A stretch of 64,000 nucleotides of DNA, from NCBI RefSeq assembly GCF_014237455.1, contig NZ_JABZFL010000051.1, forward strand, positions 143,330 through 207,329. The letters run 5' to 3'. This document shows positions 52,636 to 62,379 of the stretch, in pieces. How positions within the stretch are numbered: position 1 is the stretch's first letter; each line of letters begins with the position of its first letter. Position numbers and translations under genes: made by a program. Source of the stretch: Desulfobacula sp. (GTDB taxonomy: Bacteria; Desulfobacterota; Desulfobacteria; Desulfobacterales; Desulfobacteraceae). The notes beneath the pieces were generated by a model, which saw only the letters and a program-made list of their open reading frames with translations, did not search any database and was not told the DNA's origin.

Positions 52636-53893
52636 ACACAAACCCTCCTTTACTGCAAATGTTGATGATAAAACTTTCTATGGCCGTCTTAGCATCAAAA
52701 GACGAAGATTTCAGTCTGTAATCCAGATCGCTTAAAAAAAACAATGATTGACTCAACTCATTTAAAGAAAAGTTCTCAGATTTTTGAAATACCTGGAACA
52801 CAGGATATGCATTCTGGGGATTGGGGGCGAGGAAAAGATCATTTACCTTTCCCTTTTTTTTCTTTGAGCTTTCCCTTGATAGATATTTGTCCTGCCCTTC
52901 AATAGCAGTTTTTGTCTGTTTGTCATGCGCTGTAATTTGGGGAAGCACGACCTGCTTGAAAGAATTAAAATTTATTTTTTTAAGGCTCACGTTTTTATTT
53001 GTTTGATAAAATTGCCGGGTAAAACATTTCACCAGAATCAATTTTCGAATTTGATTCTCAAATGATTTTAATATCTGCAGAGGATGAAACCCTTCATTAA
53101 AAAGCGAATTTAAATAAAAAAGAGCGTTTTTAATGTCTTTGGCCATAAATGCATTGGTTAAATTAAATATGGGATCTTTTTTATCCCTTATAATAACCGT
53201 TTTTACATCTGCTGTTGAAATTGTCCGGCTTTTCCCGGAATAAGCGACCAGCTTTTCCAGATTCTGAGATAAAAGATCAAGATTAAATCCTGTCAAATCA
53301 ACCAGGGCATGAAAGGCTTGGTTATCGATGGTTTTTCCAGACTTTGACAGGATCTGACCCGCAACATTTTGCAATACCGTTCTCTGCTCATCCATGTCTG
53401 TTTTTCTTGCCCCGGTGGGAACAGAGCAGTCAACGATTAACCCTTTGTCCGCTATTGCCTTATATATCTTTTTTCTTTTATCGATACGAGTGACTGTGAG
53501 AATTAGAAAATGATTTAAAGGAATGCCTTTTTGAATAAACTCAATCAAACGGTCAAGGTCTGATGGTGAAAAATTGATATACTGGCTGCCCTGTTGTGTT
53601 TGAAACAAAGGGGCGTTTTTGACGGCCACGATTTTTTGGGGAACAAGAAAGGAAAAGGTGGAGACCTGCTCAATGATATCTCCCATGGAAACAGAACCGC
53701 CTTCAAGGGTTTCCATGGCAAACTGCATATTATTATTTCCAACCAGAAAAGAAGATGTGGTTTTAAACGCCTGTTTTACCAGATACGGCTCCCCGTAAAT
53801 CAGGACCAGACCAGGGAGGATATCATTTTTTTGAAGAGTTTTAAAAAACGAGTCTAACTTATTATGCTTAACGTTGTTTTTATTTGGGGCCAT
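52598..53893 (-). CDS. holA: DNA polymerase III delta subunit
   Basis: 431 residues, longer than the usual ~340. VLIYGEPYLVKQAFKTTSSF, KIVAVKNAPLF, LLSQNLEKLVAYSGKSRTIS and HPLQILKSFENQIRKL follow the delta-subunit fold (clamp-loader lid and collar). It opens the beta clamp with the tau and delta' subunits. An internal Lys/Ser-rich segment near residue 340 (SRESSKKKKGK) accounts for part of the extra length. It overlaps lgt by 14 bp and pyk by 38 bp. Confidence 0.83.
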   Translation of the reverse strand: MAPNKNNVKHNKLDSFFKTLQKNDILPGLVLIYGEPYLVKQAFKTTSSFLVGNNNMQFAMETLEGGSVSMGDIIEQVSTFSFLVPQKIVAVKNAPLFQTQQGSQYINFSPSDLDRLIEFIQKGIPLNHFLILTVTRIDKRKKIYKAIADKGLIVDCSVPTGARKTDMDEQRTVLQNVAGQILSKSGKTIDNQAFHALVDLTGFNLDLLSQNLEKLVAYSGKSRTISTADVKTVIIRDKKDPIFNLTNAFMAKDIKNALFYLNSLFNEGFHPLQILKSFENQIRKLILVKCFTRQFYQTNKNVSLKKINFNSFKQVVLPQITAHDKQTKTAIEGQDKYLSRESSKKKKGKVNDLFLAPNPQNAYPVFQVFQKSENFSLNELSQSLFFLSDLDYRLKSSSFDAKTAIESFIINICSKGGFVYAEKNQNHRHRF

Positions 53894-54650
53894 GAGAAGG
53901 TCTTGAAAGTTTAATTAAAAGGATAAAAGCAATCAGGGAAACCATCAGCCCGATTCCCTGTGACATGGAGACAACCTCAAAAAAGAAATCTCCTCTGAAA
54001 TCTCCTCTGAAGAATTCAACAATGGATCTGAATAATGAATAGAGCATGATATAGCTTAAAAACACCATGCCATTAATTTTTTTTCTTTTCTGAAGCCACA
54101 AGAGAATAAAAAACAGGGTCAGGTTTGAAAATACCGAATACAGCTGGGTCGGGTGCAGATACACCCCTATGGGCGCAAGGCTTTCAGGATTTGTAAATTT
54201 AACAGCAATGGGCAGATCACACTCTTTCCCATAGCAGCACCCGGCAAAAAAACAGCCGATTCTTCCCACAGCATGGCCCAGAGCAAGTCCCGGTGAGATG
54301 ATATCAGCGGTTTTCCAGAAGTCCAGATTTTTTGATCTCAGGTAAATGGGTGTGGCCACAACAGCAGCAATGAATCCACCGAAAAAAACGAGTCCCCCGT
54401 TCCAGATCTTAAAAATGTCCAGCAGATTGTTTTTATAACCGTCAAAATTGATCAGTACGTATAAGAGGCGTGCGCCTAAAAGAGCAGATACCAGGATAAC
54501 AAAAAAAATATCGGTAATGCTCTCGGAGGATAGGCCGTGGGATTTTGCATTTTTTTGAGAAACCCAGATTGCCGTCATAAATCCCAAGGCAACAAAAAGA
54601 CCATAGGTGTAGAGATTAAAACTGCCGATATGTAAGAGTACGGGATGCAT
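53880..54650 (-). CDS. lgt: Prolipoprotein diacylglyceryl transferase
   Basis: 256 residues with about seven membrane helices. ALGHAVGRIGCFFAGCCYG is the Lgt signature with the essential Arg, and YLHPTQLYSV the second motif. It adds diacylglycerol to lipobox cysteines. A short tandem repeat encodes RGDFRGDF near the C-terminus. It lies 11 bp after lspA, so two lipoprotein-processing genes are adjacent. Confidence 0.92.
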   Translation of the reverse strand: MHPVLLHIGSFNLYTYGLFVALGFMTAIWVSQKNAKSHGLSSESITDIFFVILVSALLGARLLYVLINFDGYKNNLLDIFKIWNGGLVFFGGFIAAVVATPIYLRSKNLDFWKTADIISPGLALGHAVGRIGCFFAGCCYGKECDLPIAVKFTNPESLAPIGVYLHPTQLYSVFSNLTLFFILLWLQKRKKINGMVFLSYIMLYSLFRSIVEFFRGDFRGDFFFEVVSMSQGIGLMVSLIAFILLIKLSRPSHGPK

Positions 54651-54661
54651 ATGCCTGTCTT

Positions 54662-55156
54662 TTAAAAATCCGGGACCTTATTAAAAATAATGTGATAGAT
54701 CAATATACCCATTCCGATGCTGATGGCACTGTCAGCAATATTGAATGCCGGCCAATGAGCAGATCCCATATAAAAATCAAGGAAATCCACGACCTTGCCA
54801 TACCGGAATCTGTCAATCAGGTTTCCTATGGCACCCCCAAAAATTAAGGCCAGCCCATAGGAAAGAAAAATAAAGTCTTCTGCGCATCTTTTATAAAACC
54901 ATAAAACAAAAAGGGCAACCACAGATGACACGAACAGAAAAATAAATTTTCTGATTTCAGGGGACTGGGAAGCAAAAAAACCAAAGGCACCGCCCGGATT
55001 CAGGATATGGGTAATATTAAAAAATTTTTCGATGACAATAATATTATCATATAATGCCACATTTATTTTGATTATATATTTGGTGATCTGATCAGCAAGG
55101 ATGACACACCCGCTGACCAGAATTAATCTAAGCCATATTTTTGAAATCAGATTCAA
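54662..55156 (-). CDS. lspA: Lipoprotein signal peptidase II
   Basis: 164 residues with four helices. The aspartyl protease pair is in GAIGNLIDRFRYGKVVDFLDFY (in parts GNLIDRF and VVDFLDFY) and in PAFNIADSAIS. NPGGAFGF near residue 54 is also conserved. It cleaves prolipoprotein signal peptides after Lgt has acted. It starts 1 bp after ileS stops, the widespread ileS-lspA pairing. Confidence 0.93.
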   Translation of the reverse strand: MNLISKIWLRLILVSGCVILADQITKYIIKINVALYDNIIVIEKFFNITHILNPGGAFGFFASQSPEIRKFIFLFVSSVVALFVLWFYKRCAEDFIFLSYGLALIFGGAIGNLIDRFRYGKVVDFLDFYMGSAHWPAFNIADSAISIGMGILIYHIIFNKVPDF

Positions 55157-55157
55157 T

Positions 55158-57953
55158 TTACACTATCTTTTTTAAAGCTGCTGCACATCGCACACAGGCG
55201 GTTGGATGATCTGCATCATTGCCAATAGTGGTATCAAACCGCCAGCATCTTTCACATTTCTCGCCCGCTGCCTTACTGACTTTAATAGAAAGCCCTTCAA
55301 TTTCTTTGCCCTGATAGGCTGTATCATCTATGGTATCCACAAGCACAGCACTTGATACAATAAAGATATCATTGAGATTTTCATTTAAATTCTGAACCTG
55401 GGCTTTCAGCTGGGTGTCCGGCAGTTTTATTTCAAGGGCTGCATCCAAAGGATGACCGATCAATTTTTCGGTTCTTGCTTCTTCCAGAGCTTTGGTGACT
55501 TCACCCCGCAGGCTTCTGATGTTCTCCCATTTTTCAGCCAGGTCCTTGTCTTCCCATTCATCATTGAGCTTAACCATGGACTTCAGATGAATACTATTTT
55601 TTTGATCCGAACCTTTGGGCATATGCTGGTATATTTCATCTGCTGTAAACGGGAGAATCGGAGCCATAATCTTTACAACGGCATCCAGAATAATAAACAT
55701 CACAGTCTGGGCATCCCGCCGCAATGGATCTGCCGCAGGAAACGTATACAATCTGTCCTTTATAATATCCAGATAAAAAGAGGACAGGTCCACCACACAA
55801 AAATTATGCAGGGTATGATAAATGGTATGGAACTCATATTTATCATAGGATATGAGTGAGCGTTTTACCACATGATGAAGTCTGTGGAGAATGAACCTGT
55901 CAAGCTCGGACATCTCTTTGACGGATCTTAGATCCTTTGTGACATCAAAATTTGAAGAATTACCCAGCATAAACCTACAGGTATTTCTGATACGCCGGTA
56001 TGCATCTGACAATTGTTTGATAATATTATTGGAGATACTCACATCTCCCTTGTAGTCAGCTGAAGCTACCCAAAGCCTCAGCACATCAGCGCCATACTGT
56101 TTAATCACAGAGTCAGGCGCCACAACATTTCCTACAGACTTGGACATTTTATGACCCTTTTCATCCACAACAAATCCATGGGTAAGAACAGCTTTATAGG
56201 GTGCCTTTCCTGTTCTTCCGACACCGGTCAGCAAAGAAGAATGAAACCAGCCCCTGTGCTGATCACTGCCCTCCAGGTAGAGGTCTGCAGGCCGCACAAG
56301 CCCGTCTCTTTCATCCAGAACTGCTGCATGGCTCACACCTGAATCAAACCATACATCCAGAATATTATGATCCTTTGTAAACTCAATGGATCCGCATTTT
56401 TCACATTTGGCACCTTCAGGCATCAAAAATTTTGCATCTTTTCCAAACCAGATATCAGAAGAGTGCTCAGTGAACAATTCATGAATTTTGTCAACAGATT
56501 CTCTTGTGACATAGACTTTCTTACACTCTTTGCAATGAAATACCGGAATGGGAATACCCCAGGAGCGTTGCCTTGAAAGACACCAGTCAGGACGGTTTTC
56601 TATCATGGAATAAATTCTTTCCCGGCCCCATGACGGAATCCACTGAACATTATTGATTTCATCAAGGGTTTTCTGTCGAAGGTTAAGCTTATCCATGGAG
56701 ATAAACCATTGGGGCGTTGCTCTGTATATAACCGGTTTTTTACACCGCCAGCAATGGGGATAAGAGTGGGACAGATTTTCATTTTTTAATAAAAGATTTA
56801 AACTTGAAAGCTTCTCATTAATGTTTTTATTGGCTTTAAAAATAAATTCACCGCCAAAATACTCCACATCCTTTGAAAACACGCCATTATCTTCAACCGG
56901 TGAATAACATTCCAGGCCGTATTTGTTACCCACGATATGATCATCAGCGCCATGCCCGGGTGCTGTGTGAACACAGCCGGTACCGGCTTCAAGCGTTACA
57001 TGATCTCCCAGAATAATCAAAGAATCCCTGTCATAAATCGGGTGCTTGCATTTTTTATTTTCAAGCTCCTTTGAGGAAAACTCTTTTAAGATTGAATAAT
57101 TTTCAATTCCCAGGGTTTTCATTACCGGGTCTGCCAGATCCCTGGCAACAATCAGAACCCCATGGTCTTTTGTCTTGACCGCTGCATAGACAAAATTCGG
57201 GTGAAGGCAAATGCCCAGATTGGCCGGAATAGTCCAGGGAGTTGTGGTCCAGATCACAACAAATATATCACCCGCAACATCCGGCAAAATATCGGACAGA
57301 TCATCTTTTATCGGAAATTTTACAAAAATGGACGGTGAGGTATGGTCATGATATTCAATTTCAGCCTCTGCCAGGGCTGTCTGACAGCTAGAGCACCAGT
57401 AAATAGGTTTTTTGCCTAAAAACATGTCCCCGGAGAGTGCAAACTCTCCGCACTCTTTAGCAATCCTGGCTTCATAGGGATAATTCATTGTCAGATATGG
57501 GGTGTCCCATTCCCCCATGACACCGAAGCGTTTGAATTCCTCTCTTTGAATATCAACAAACCTGGCAGCATAAGATCTGCATTCCCTTCGAACCTGAACA
57601 TTTGTCATCTCCAGTTTCTTTTTCCCCAGCTTTTTGTCCACATTATGCTCAATGGGAAGTCCGTGGCAATCCCAGCCCGGAATATACGGGGCATTAAACC
57701 CGGCCATCTGCCTTGACCGAACAACAATATCTTTTAAAATTTTATTGATGGCATGTCCCATGTGCAAATGACCGTTTGCATACGGAGGGCCGTCATGGAG
57801 AATAAAGAGTTCCCTGTCTTTGGATTGTTCTCTTAATTTCTCATAGATTTTCTTTTCTTCCCATTCTTTTAACTGTTGGGGTTCACGTTGCGGCAGATTG
57901 GCCTTCATGGCAAATTTTGTTGACGGCAGATTCAAAGTTTTCTTATAATCCAT
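55158..57953 (-). CDS. ileS: Isoleucyl-tRNA synthetase
   Basis: 931 residues, class I synthetase. The HIGH motif is HMGH within [21 protein letters not shown] is intact in [10 protein letters not shown], and the C-terminal zinc ligands are CERCW and CVRC. It is of the bacterial type with an editing domain (about 190-390). It is transcribed from the promoter at 58002-58030, with a 42-base leader too short for a T-box. Confidence 0.95.
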   Translation of the reverse strand: MDYKKTLNLPSTKFAMKANLPQREPQQLKEWEEKKIYEKLREQSKDRELFILHDGPPYANGHLHMGHAINKILKDIVVRSRQMAGFNAPYIPGWDCHGLPIEHNVDKKLGKKKLEMTNVQVRRECRSYAARFVDIQREEFKRFGVMGEWDTPYLTMNYPYEARIAKECGEFALSGDMFLGKKPIYWCSSCQTALAEAEIEYHDHTSPSIFVKFPIKDDLSDILPDVAGDIFVVIWTTTPWTIPANLGICLHPNFVYAAVKTKDHGVLIVARDLADPVMKTLGIENYSILKEFSSKELENKKCKHPIYDRDSLIILGDHVTLEAGTGCVHTAPGHGADDHIVGNKYGLECYSPVEDNGVFSKDVEYFGGEFIFKANKNINEKLSSLNLLLKNENLSHSYPHCWRCKKPVIYRATPQWFISMDKLNLRQKTLDEINNVQWIPSWGRERIYSMIENRPDWCLSRQRSWGIPIPVFHCKECKKVYVTRESVDKIHELFTEHSSDIWFGKDAKFLMPEGAKCEKCGSIEFTKDHNILDVWFDSGVSHAAVLDERDGLVRPADLYLEGSDQHRGWFHSSLLTGVGRTGKAPYKAVLTHGFVVDEKGHKMSKSVGNVVAPDSVIKQYGADVLRLWVASADYKGDVSISNNIIKQLSDAYRRIRNTCRFMLGNSSNFDVTKDLRSVKEMSELDRFILHRLHHVVKRSLISYDKYEFHTIYHTLHNFCVVDLSSFYLDIIKDRLYTFPAADPLRRDAQTVMFIILDAVVKIMAPILPFTADEIYQHMPKGSDQKNSIHLKSMVKLNDEWEDKDLAEKWENIRSLRGEVTKALEEARTEKLIGHPLDAALEIKLPDTQLKAQVQNLNENLNDIFIVSSAVLVDTIDDTAYQGKEIEGLSIKVSKAAGEKCERCWRFDTTIGNDADHPTACVRCAAALKKIV

Positions 57954-58001
57954 TGTTCCTCCGGTATTCGGATCAGTTGATATTCAATAGTTGAGCCTTT
58001 C

Positions 58002-58030
58002 TTTGTACGGCCAAATCGTTAAAATGTCAA
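58002..58030 (-). promoter_or_regulatory. Sigma-70 promoter of ileS-lspA-lgt-holA-pyk
   Basis: On the minus strand, TTGACA (58030-58025), a 17-base spacer and TACAAA (58007-58002), about 50 bases before the ileS start. Confidence 0.65.
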
Positions 58031-58204
58031 GAAATAACAAGTAAAATCAAGATGATCGCGAGTAACTTTTTTTCAAACCCAGCCACACCCGTTCAGGCTG
58101 GTTCGTCTCCAAATAAATTTACTATGGCAGCTGGGAACAAAAGAAATTCAGATACTGTATGTTGTGGTTAGATGGTTTTAGATAAAATGCAGGCTTACAG
58201 ATAA

Positions 58205-59095
58205 GATGAGAAGGCTGGCACCCACTCCCCCTGGATCAGTAAACTGTTAAAGGAAATTGGTTGTAATGTTTATGTTGGTAATCCTCGTAAGTTAAGGATC
58301 ATTTGGGACAGCAATGATAAATCAGATTTACGGGATGCCAGAATACTTGCAATGGTTTGCCGGGTTGAACCCAGACTGCTATGGCCAATACAGCATAGGG
58401 ACAGACAAGCTTATGCTGATTTAGGGATCATAAAAGCAAGAGATACTCTGGTTCAAAACCGTGTACGAATGATTAATCATATCCGCAGTGTAACAAAAAC
58501 ATGTGGTTGCAGGATTCCAAAATGCAGCACGCCTAGCTTTTCAAGACGAGCCCCAGCTCATATACCAAAAGAATTAAAAGATTCACTTGAACCATTAATA
58601 ACCGCAATTGATCTTCTGACCCAACAGGTTAAAGAAATGGATCGTCAAATCAGCAAATTATGCAAAAAGTATTCAGAAACAAAAAAACTACTTCAAGTAC
58701 TTGGTGTTGGTCCTGTCACCGCCCTGGCATTTGTGTTAACGATCGAAGATCCCCATCGTTTTACAAAAAGCAGACAAGTAGGAGCCTTTTTGGGATTAAC
58801 ACCAAAGAGAGACCAATCCGGAAGATGCGACAAACAATTGAGAATAAACAAAGCGGGCAATACATATCTAAGATCTTTGTTTGTCAGTTGCGGGCATTAT
58901 ATTATTGGTCCTTTTGGGCCGGAATGTGACTTGCGCAAATATGGATTATCAATAGTTGTACGAGGTGGCAAAAGTTCAAAGAAACGTGCAGCGGTGGCTG
59001 TGGCACGGAAGCTTGCTGTTTTACTGCATCGATTATGGATAAGTGACCAGAAATATAACCCATTTTATAAAAGTGCTGCTCAAGATGCTGCATAG
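58205..59095 (+). pseudogene. IS110-family transposase, N-terminus lost
   Basis: Reading in frame from 58205, EKAGTHSPWISKLLKEIG, VYVGNPRKLRIIWDSNDKSDLRDARILA and the C-terminal Tnp_20 region (LLQVLGVGPVTALAFVL, VGAFLGLTPKRDQSG) are IS110-family. An in-frame TAA at 58202 and no recoverable upstream part mean the first ~50 residues, including the first catalytic Asp of the DEDD site, are missing. The C-terminal Ser-containing region is present. An ATG at 58352 would make only 247 residues. This is a decayed insertion sequence just upstream of ileS. Confidence 0.8.
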
Positions 59096-59700
59096 ATAAA
59101 ATTGGCTTTGACCCATGACGTCCTGTCCAGGAGACTGCGGACTATCCTCTGCACCGATTGGCTGCCGCTAATAAATAACGAGTGCGTCTAACAGATTGCA
59201 GCTCCTGCCGACGGATCTTAACATGCACCGGGACAATGGCAGGTCTCAAAAAGAGTGCGAATGGAAGCGTGACGGTCTGGGTTAATCAAAAAAACGTGTG
59301 CTTGAATTCCGCTCCAGTAAAAGTCAATTCCTCCGACGTGGCTATTTGGAGGCCCATTCTCGGATTTGACTTTTACTTCCGCTGGCTTGAACGGGACCTT
59401 GGGATCAGTAATGGAGACACATAATATTAAGCACTCTTTAGAATAAAAATTGATGTTCGTGAATCGAACACTTGACTTGCCTTCTCATGGAAGAAGATAG
59501 TCCGAGGCTTTCTTTTAATCCTGGATGCCCAACCCTATAGCCAGAGTAGTCCGGTCAGCCGGTTAGTACCCTGTTTAAGATATAAGTACAAGGAGAGATA
59601 ATGAATTCCTTGACCCGTTGTTTCTATCGCCTTATAGTGGCAGAAAAAAACTTATCAATTACACCTTGGCTATGTTCAGGATAAAGAAAGGATATCACTG
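59096..59700. other. Non-coding stretch right of the IS110 remnant
   Basis: About 600 bases without a convincing gene. It holds the strong stem-loop at 59316-59377 and, near 59601, an ATG with an AAGGAGAG ribosome site opening only a 27-residue frame (to 59684) of low coding potential. The base composition is more GC-rich than the flanks up to about 59580. It may be the right non-coding end of the IS plus decayed foreign DNA. Confidence 0.4.
59316..59377 (+). ncRNA. Candidate IS110-associated structured RNA (long stem-loop)
   Basis: AGTAAAAGTCAATTCC (59316-59331) pairs with 59362-59377 with one mismatch, around a 30-base loop containing GGAGGCCC. It lies about 220 bases after the transposase stop. 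IS1111-group members of the IS110 family encode guide (bridge/seek) RNAs between the transposase and the right end. The location and structure fit, but no guide-target match was tested. Confidence 0.35.
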
Positions 59701-59704
59701 GAAA

Positions 59705-60160
59705 ATGTTTGATTTAATAAAAAAAATTATTGGCAGCGACAATGGCAAAGTGCAGACTACAGACCAGGATATTCTAAACGCCCATTTGGCGTTGACCGTA
59801 CTGCTGCTTGAGGCAGCCTATGCAGATGGTGAGTGCAGTGGAGAAGAAAAAGAGCACCTTGTTGCAACACTTGTGAAAAATTTTGGGATATCCAGGCAGG
59901 AAATTGATACCCTGCTCGCTGACAGGGATAAAAAACACAGAGAGTATGTGGACCTTTTTCACTATACTCATTTTATAAACGAAAATTTTTCCGAAAAGCA
60001 AAAGCTCGACATAATGGAATCTGTCTGGCGTATCATTTTGCTGGACGATCACCTTGAAGCGCATGAGGACCACTTTGCCCACAAACTTGCAAACCTTCTT
60101 CGTTTAAACCATAACGAATTGATCGATGCCAAACTGCGGGCAAGAAAACAGCTTTCATGA
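59705..60160 (+). CDS. TerB-family protein
   Basis: 151 residues from the ATG at 59705. ILNAHLALTVLLLEAAYADGECSGEEKEHLVATL (in parts ALTVLLLEAAYADG and EEKEHLVATL) is the TerB/DUF533 helix pair with acidic metal-binding residues. TerB-like proteins occur in tellurite/stress and phage-defence Ter clusters, but also alone. Earlier in-frame starts at 59618 and 59672 would add unconserved residues. It has no Ter neighbours here. Confidence 0.75.
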   Translation: MFDLIKKIIGSDNGKVQTTDQDILNAHLALTVLLLEAAYADGECSGEEKEHLVATLVKNFGISRQEIDTLLADRDKKHREYVDLFHYTHFINENFSEKQKLDIMESVWRIILLDDHLEAHEDHFAHKLANLLRLNHNELIDAKLRARKQLS

Positions 60161-60333
60161 ATAAATTGCAGGGGTTGGACTATAGCCAGAACTGAACCGC
60201 TGCTCGCTTAAATCTTTATATTATTGAGTTGATTCTGGGGAAATGGGTTTGATTAAGATTGTCAGAAAATAAAGTTGAATTATAACGTTAAATTCACCAG
60301 CGAGCTTCAGCGAATCCGGCGGAATGGTATATA

Positions 60334-61092
60334 TTAGACCAAACTATTCTCATCAATCCAGTTTATTATATCTGTGAAATTCAAATTTGTGGCCGCACTT
60401 GCCTTTCTCGCAAATGTCTTTGACGATGATTGTACGTTTTTGCTTTTCGTTGTGTTTGCAATTCCCAATAGCAATTCGCACCCGAGTTTGAGCATTACCC
60501 AGGAACGGTTACCCTGTCGTTTGATTGGATAAATTATTTTCATTATCTCATCTTCAGTGGTGCCAACTGTATTCTGCCCTTCGATTAATGCATGTGCTTC
60601 TTTGGATATTGGGATTGGAGGTCTACCATCTCTTACAGGATGATGAAGCTCTATTTTACATTCTGATGCTGGCTTACCCGTTACCAAACACTTGCTATCA
60701 GCATTTTTACACTGAGAACGTACAGTTCCACCTAAAATATATCGATCGGTTGCAGCTTGTTCAGCCGATAACCATTGTTTAAGAGCATTCAAAGCCAAAC
60801 AAAATACTCTGAATTGTTTTGGTAAATAGTACTCTAAATGTTCAGGCAAAGAATTTTCATATAAAAATCGACTCACACTATTGTCTGAATTTGAAAAGGA
60901 CTCTGCTTTTTTAATAATTAACGATCCAATATCATTAAGCAAATCATCAAATTCATCTCTAGGTATTTTGGAATTAAGGAGGTGCGGATTTTGTGATGCT
61001 CTTTCTGTGTAAAAATCAAAATATTCCTGTAAAAGATTTTTTTTCTCTTCAGGGGTTAGTTGGAAGTCACTTTTGGGGCGTATATATGACAT
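60334..61092 (-). CDS. HNH-like endonuclease-domain protein
   Basis: 252 residues. The C-terminal half contains CLVTGKPASECKIELHHPVRDGRPPI followed by ISKEAHALI (in parts CLVTGKPASEC and ELHHPVRDGRPP), resembling an HNH nuclease: a Cys pair, a double His and a downstream His. The N-terminal half is helical with no known family. It lies 16 bp after the DUF4145 gene in the same direction, so the two form an operon. A defence role is inferred from this pairing and the surrounding mobile DNA. Confidence 0.6.
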   Translation of the reverse strand: MSYIRPKSDFQLTPEEKKNLLQEYFDFYTERASQNPHLLNSKIPRDEFDDLLNDIGSLIIKKAESFSNSDNSVSRFLYENSLPEHLEYYLPKQFRVFCLALNALKQWLSAEQAATDRYILGGTVRSQCKNADSKCLVTGKPASECKIELHHPVRDGRPPIPISKEAHALIEGQNTVGTTEDEIMKIIYPIKRQGNRSWVMLKLGCELLLGIANTTKSKNVQSSSKTFARKASAATNLNFTDIINWIDENSLV

Positions 61093-61108
61093 TGTGATTC
61101 CTTATTCT

Positions 61109-62146
61109 CTAATGGTGTATTCTTTTGTTATTCTTAATTAATCCATCGCAAAACCCTACCATATATTGATAAAAAGTTTCTGCGCAACGATCCTCATCAT
61201 AGAATAATTCCTTGGTAGACTCGTCTATTATTAATCCCTTTAGGACGTAACCAGAAATAGTTTTAACAAAAACCTCAGCCCAATCTTTATTATACTCAGA
61301 AAAAATTTCATCAGCCATTCCCACAGAATCACTTCCCCCATATTTATTCTTAATTCGCTGAATATTATTTTTATCGGACTCTGATAATTTTTTCTGCTTT
61401 TGTAGTCCGACTTTAAACCCAATAGCATAATATTTGATCTCAACAATTTTTGATAACTCATCTTCGCTTAAATTGATATCATTAGCGGCTTCCGATGCCA
61501 AATCCTTAGCTCTATTTAAGTCAAAATTATTGGAATTAATTATATTATTTATACCCTCGGCATATTTTAAAAATTGTCCTTCAAGTTCCTCGGCCAGCTC
61601 CATCGCTGCATTAGCTTCTTCGGATTGTTTCTTGGTCTCTTCCTCAGCATCAGTAAGTTTATTCTTGAGAAGCTTTAATTCAGTATTAAAATGATCCTGA
61701 CATTCGATTTCTACAGATGGCGCTGTGAATTTCCCAAATGTTTTTTTCCACTCTGTTCTATAGCTTTTTTGGTACCAGATTGCTAGTTCTCTTGCCTTTT
61801 TTAAAAGATATAGAGAAGTACCTTCATCGCCAATTAATGAGTGTACTGCCTCATTTCCTTTTTTTCTGATTGTATGAAATATGTCCTTTATCTCTCTTGG
61901 AAGTAATGGTGGGGGTGGCGAACTTTTCCCAAGTTCTTTTAATATGGTTTCGAATTGTTTTTGTAGTAAGTCTTGTTTTCCATTAAGAATAGCGATTTCT
62001 TTTGCCAAAAATTCCCCAAATTGTCTTAAGCGTATCAAACAGACATTCGGATGTGAAAAAACAAATCTTTCTGCGTCTGAAGCAGTTTGATAAATTGGGC
62101 TATTGTCATTATCATTTAAAAACCAAAAATTATTTGAATCTGGCAT
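61109..62146 (-). CDS. DUF4145-like N-terminal domain and coiled-coil protein
   Basis: 345 residues from the ATG at 62146 (AGGAG upstream). The N-terminal ~130 residues (CLIRLRQFGEFLAKEIA, LPREIKDIFHTIRKKGNEAVHS, ARELAIWYQKSYRTEW) match the DUF4145 domain found at the start of type I restriction HsdR and related helicases. Instead of a helicase, a coiled coil follows (about 155-200), then a helical C-terminal domain of unknown type. The domain combination suggests a specificity or sensor subunit. Confidence 0.65.
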   Translation of the reverse strand: MPDSNNFWFLNDNDNSPIYQTASDAERFVFSHPNVCLIRLRQFGEFLAKEIAILNGKQDLLQKQFETILKELGKSSPPPPLLPREIKDIFHTIRKKGNEAVHSLIGDEGTSLYLLKKARELAIWYQKSYRTEWKKTFGKFTAPSVEIECQDHFNTELKLLKNKLTDAEEETKKQSEEANAAMELAEELEGQFLKYAEGINNIINSNNFDLNRAKDLASEAANDINLSEDELSKIVEIKYYAIGFKVGLQKQKKLSESDKNNIQRIKNKYGGSDSVGMADEIFSEYNKDWAEVFVKTISGYVLKGLIIDESTKELFYDEDRCAETFYQYMVGFCDGLIKNNKRIHH

Positions 62147-62379
62147 TTTGAAATCTCCTGTATTTATCTTCAAGATATTTGGTTGTGTCTAAATCAAATG
62201 GTATAAACAAATATAAACTATAGAACTTAAATTTTTTTACTACTTTTTTGTTGTTATTGGGTTTGATACTTCTCTTTCATTGACTTTCTGACAAATCATG
62301 CATTATAAAAAAATCCTTCTGGTTTTTTCGGGTCGATCCTTTTTTTATTAAGAGTTTTGGCTCGTAAAATTTATGATCC

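Noticed and set aside
57954..58001. A T-box leader before ileS
   Set aside because: The predicted transcription start leaves only about 42 bases before the ATG.
59182..59424. An 80-residue reading frame right of the IS110 remnant
   Set aside because: It covers the strong stem-loop, has no ribosome site of note, and shows no family features; it is more likely non-coding.
59430..59610. A group II intron fragment
   Set aside because: A few strings such as GTGCG and the ribosome-site region suggested this, but no domain V hairpin or reverse transcriptase frame was found.
60281..60338. A possible integron attC site (TAACGTTAAATTCACC... to TTAGACC)
   Set aside because: The outline and length resemble attC, but the inverse core does not fit RYYYAAC, the core has A instead of G, and the stem arms pair poorly. 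No integrase or cassette array is visible.
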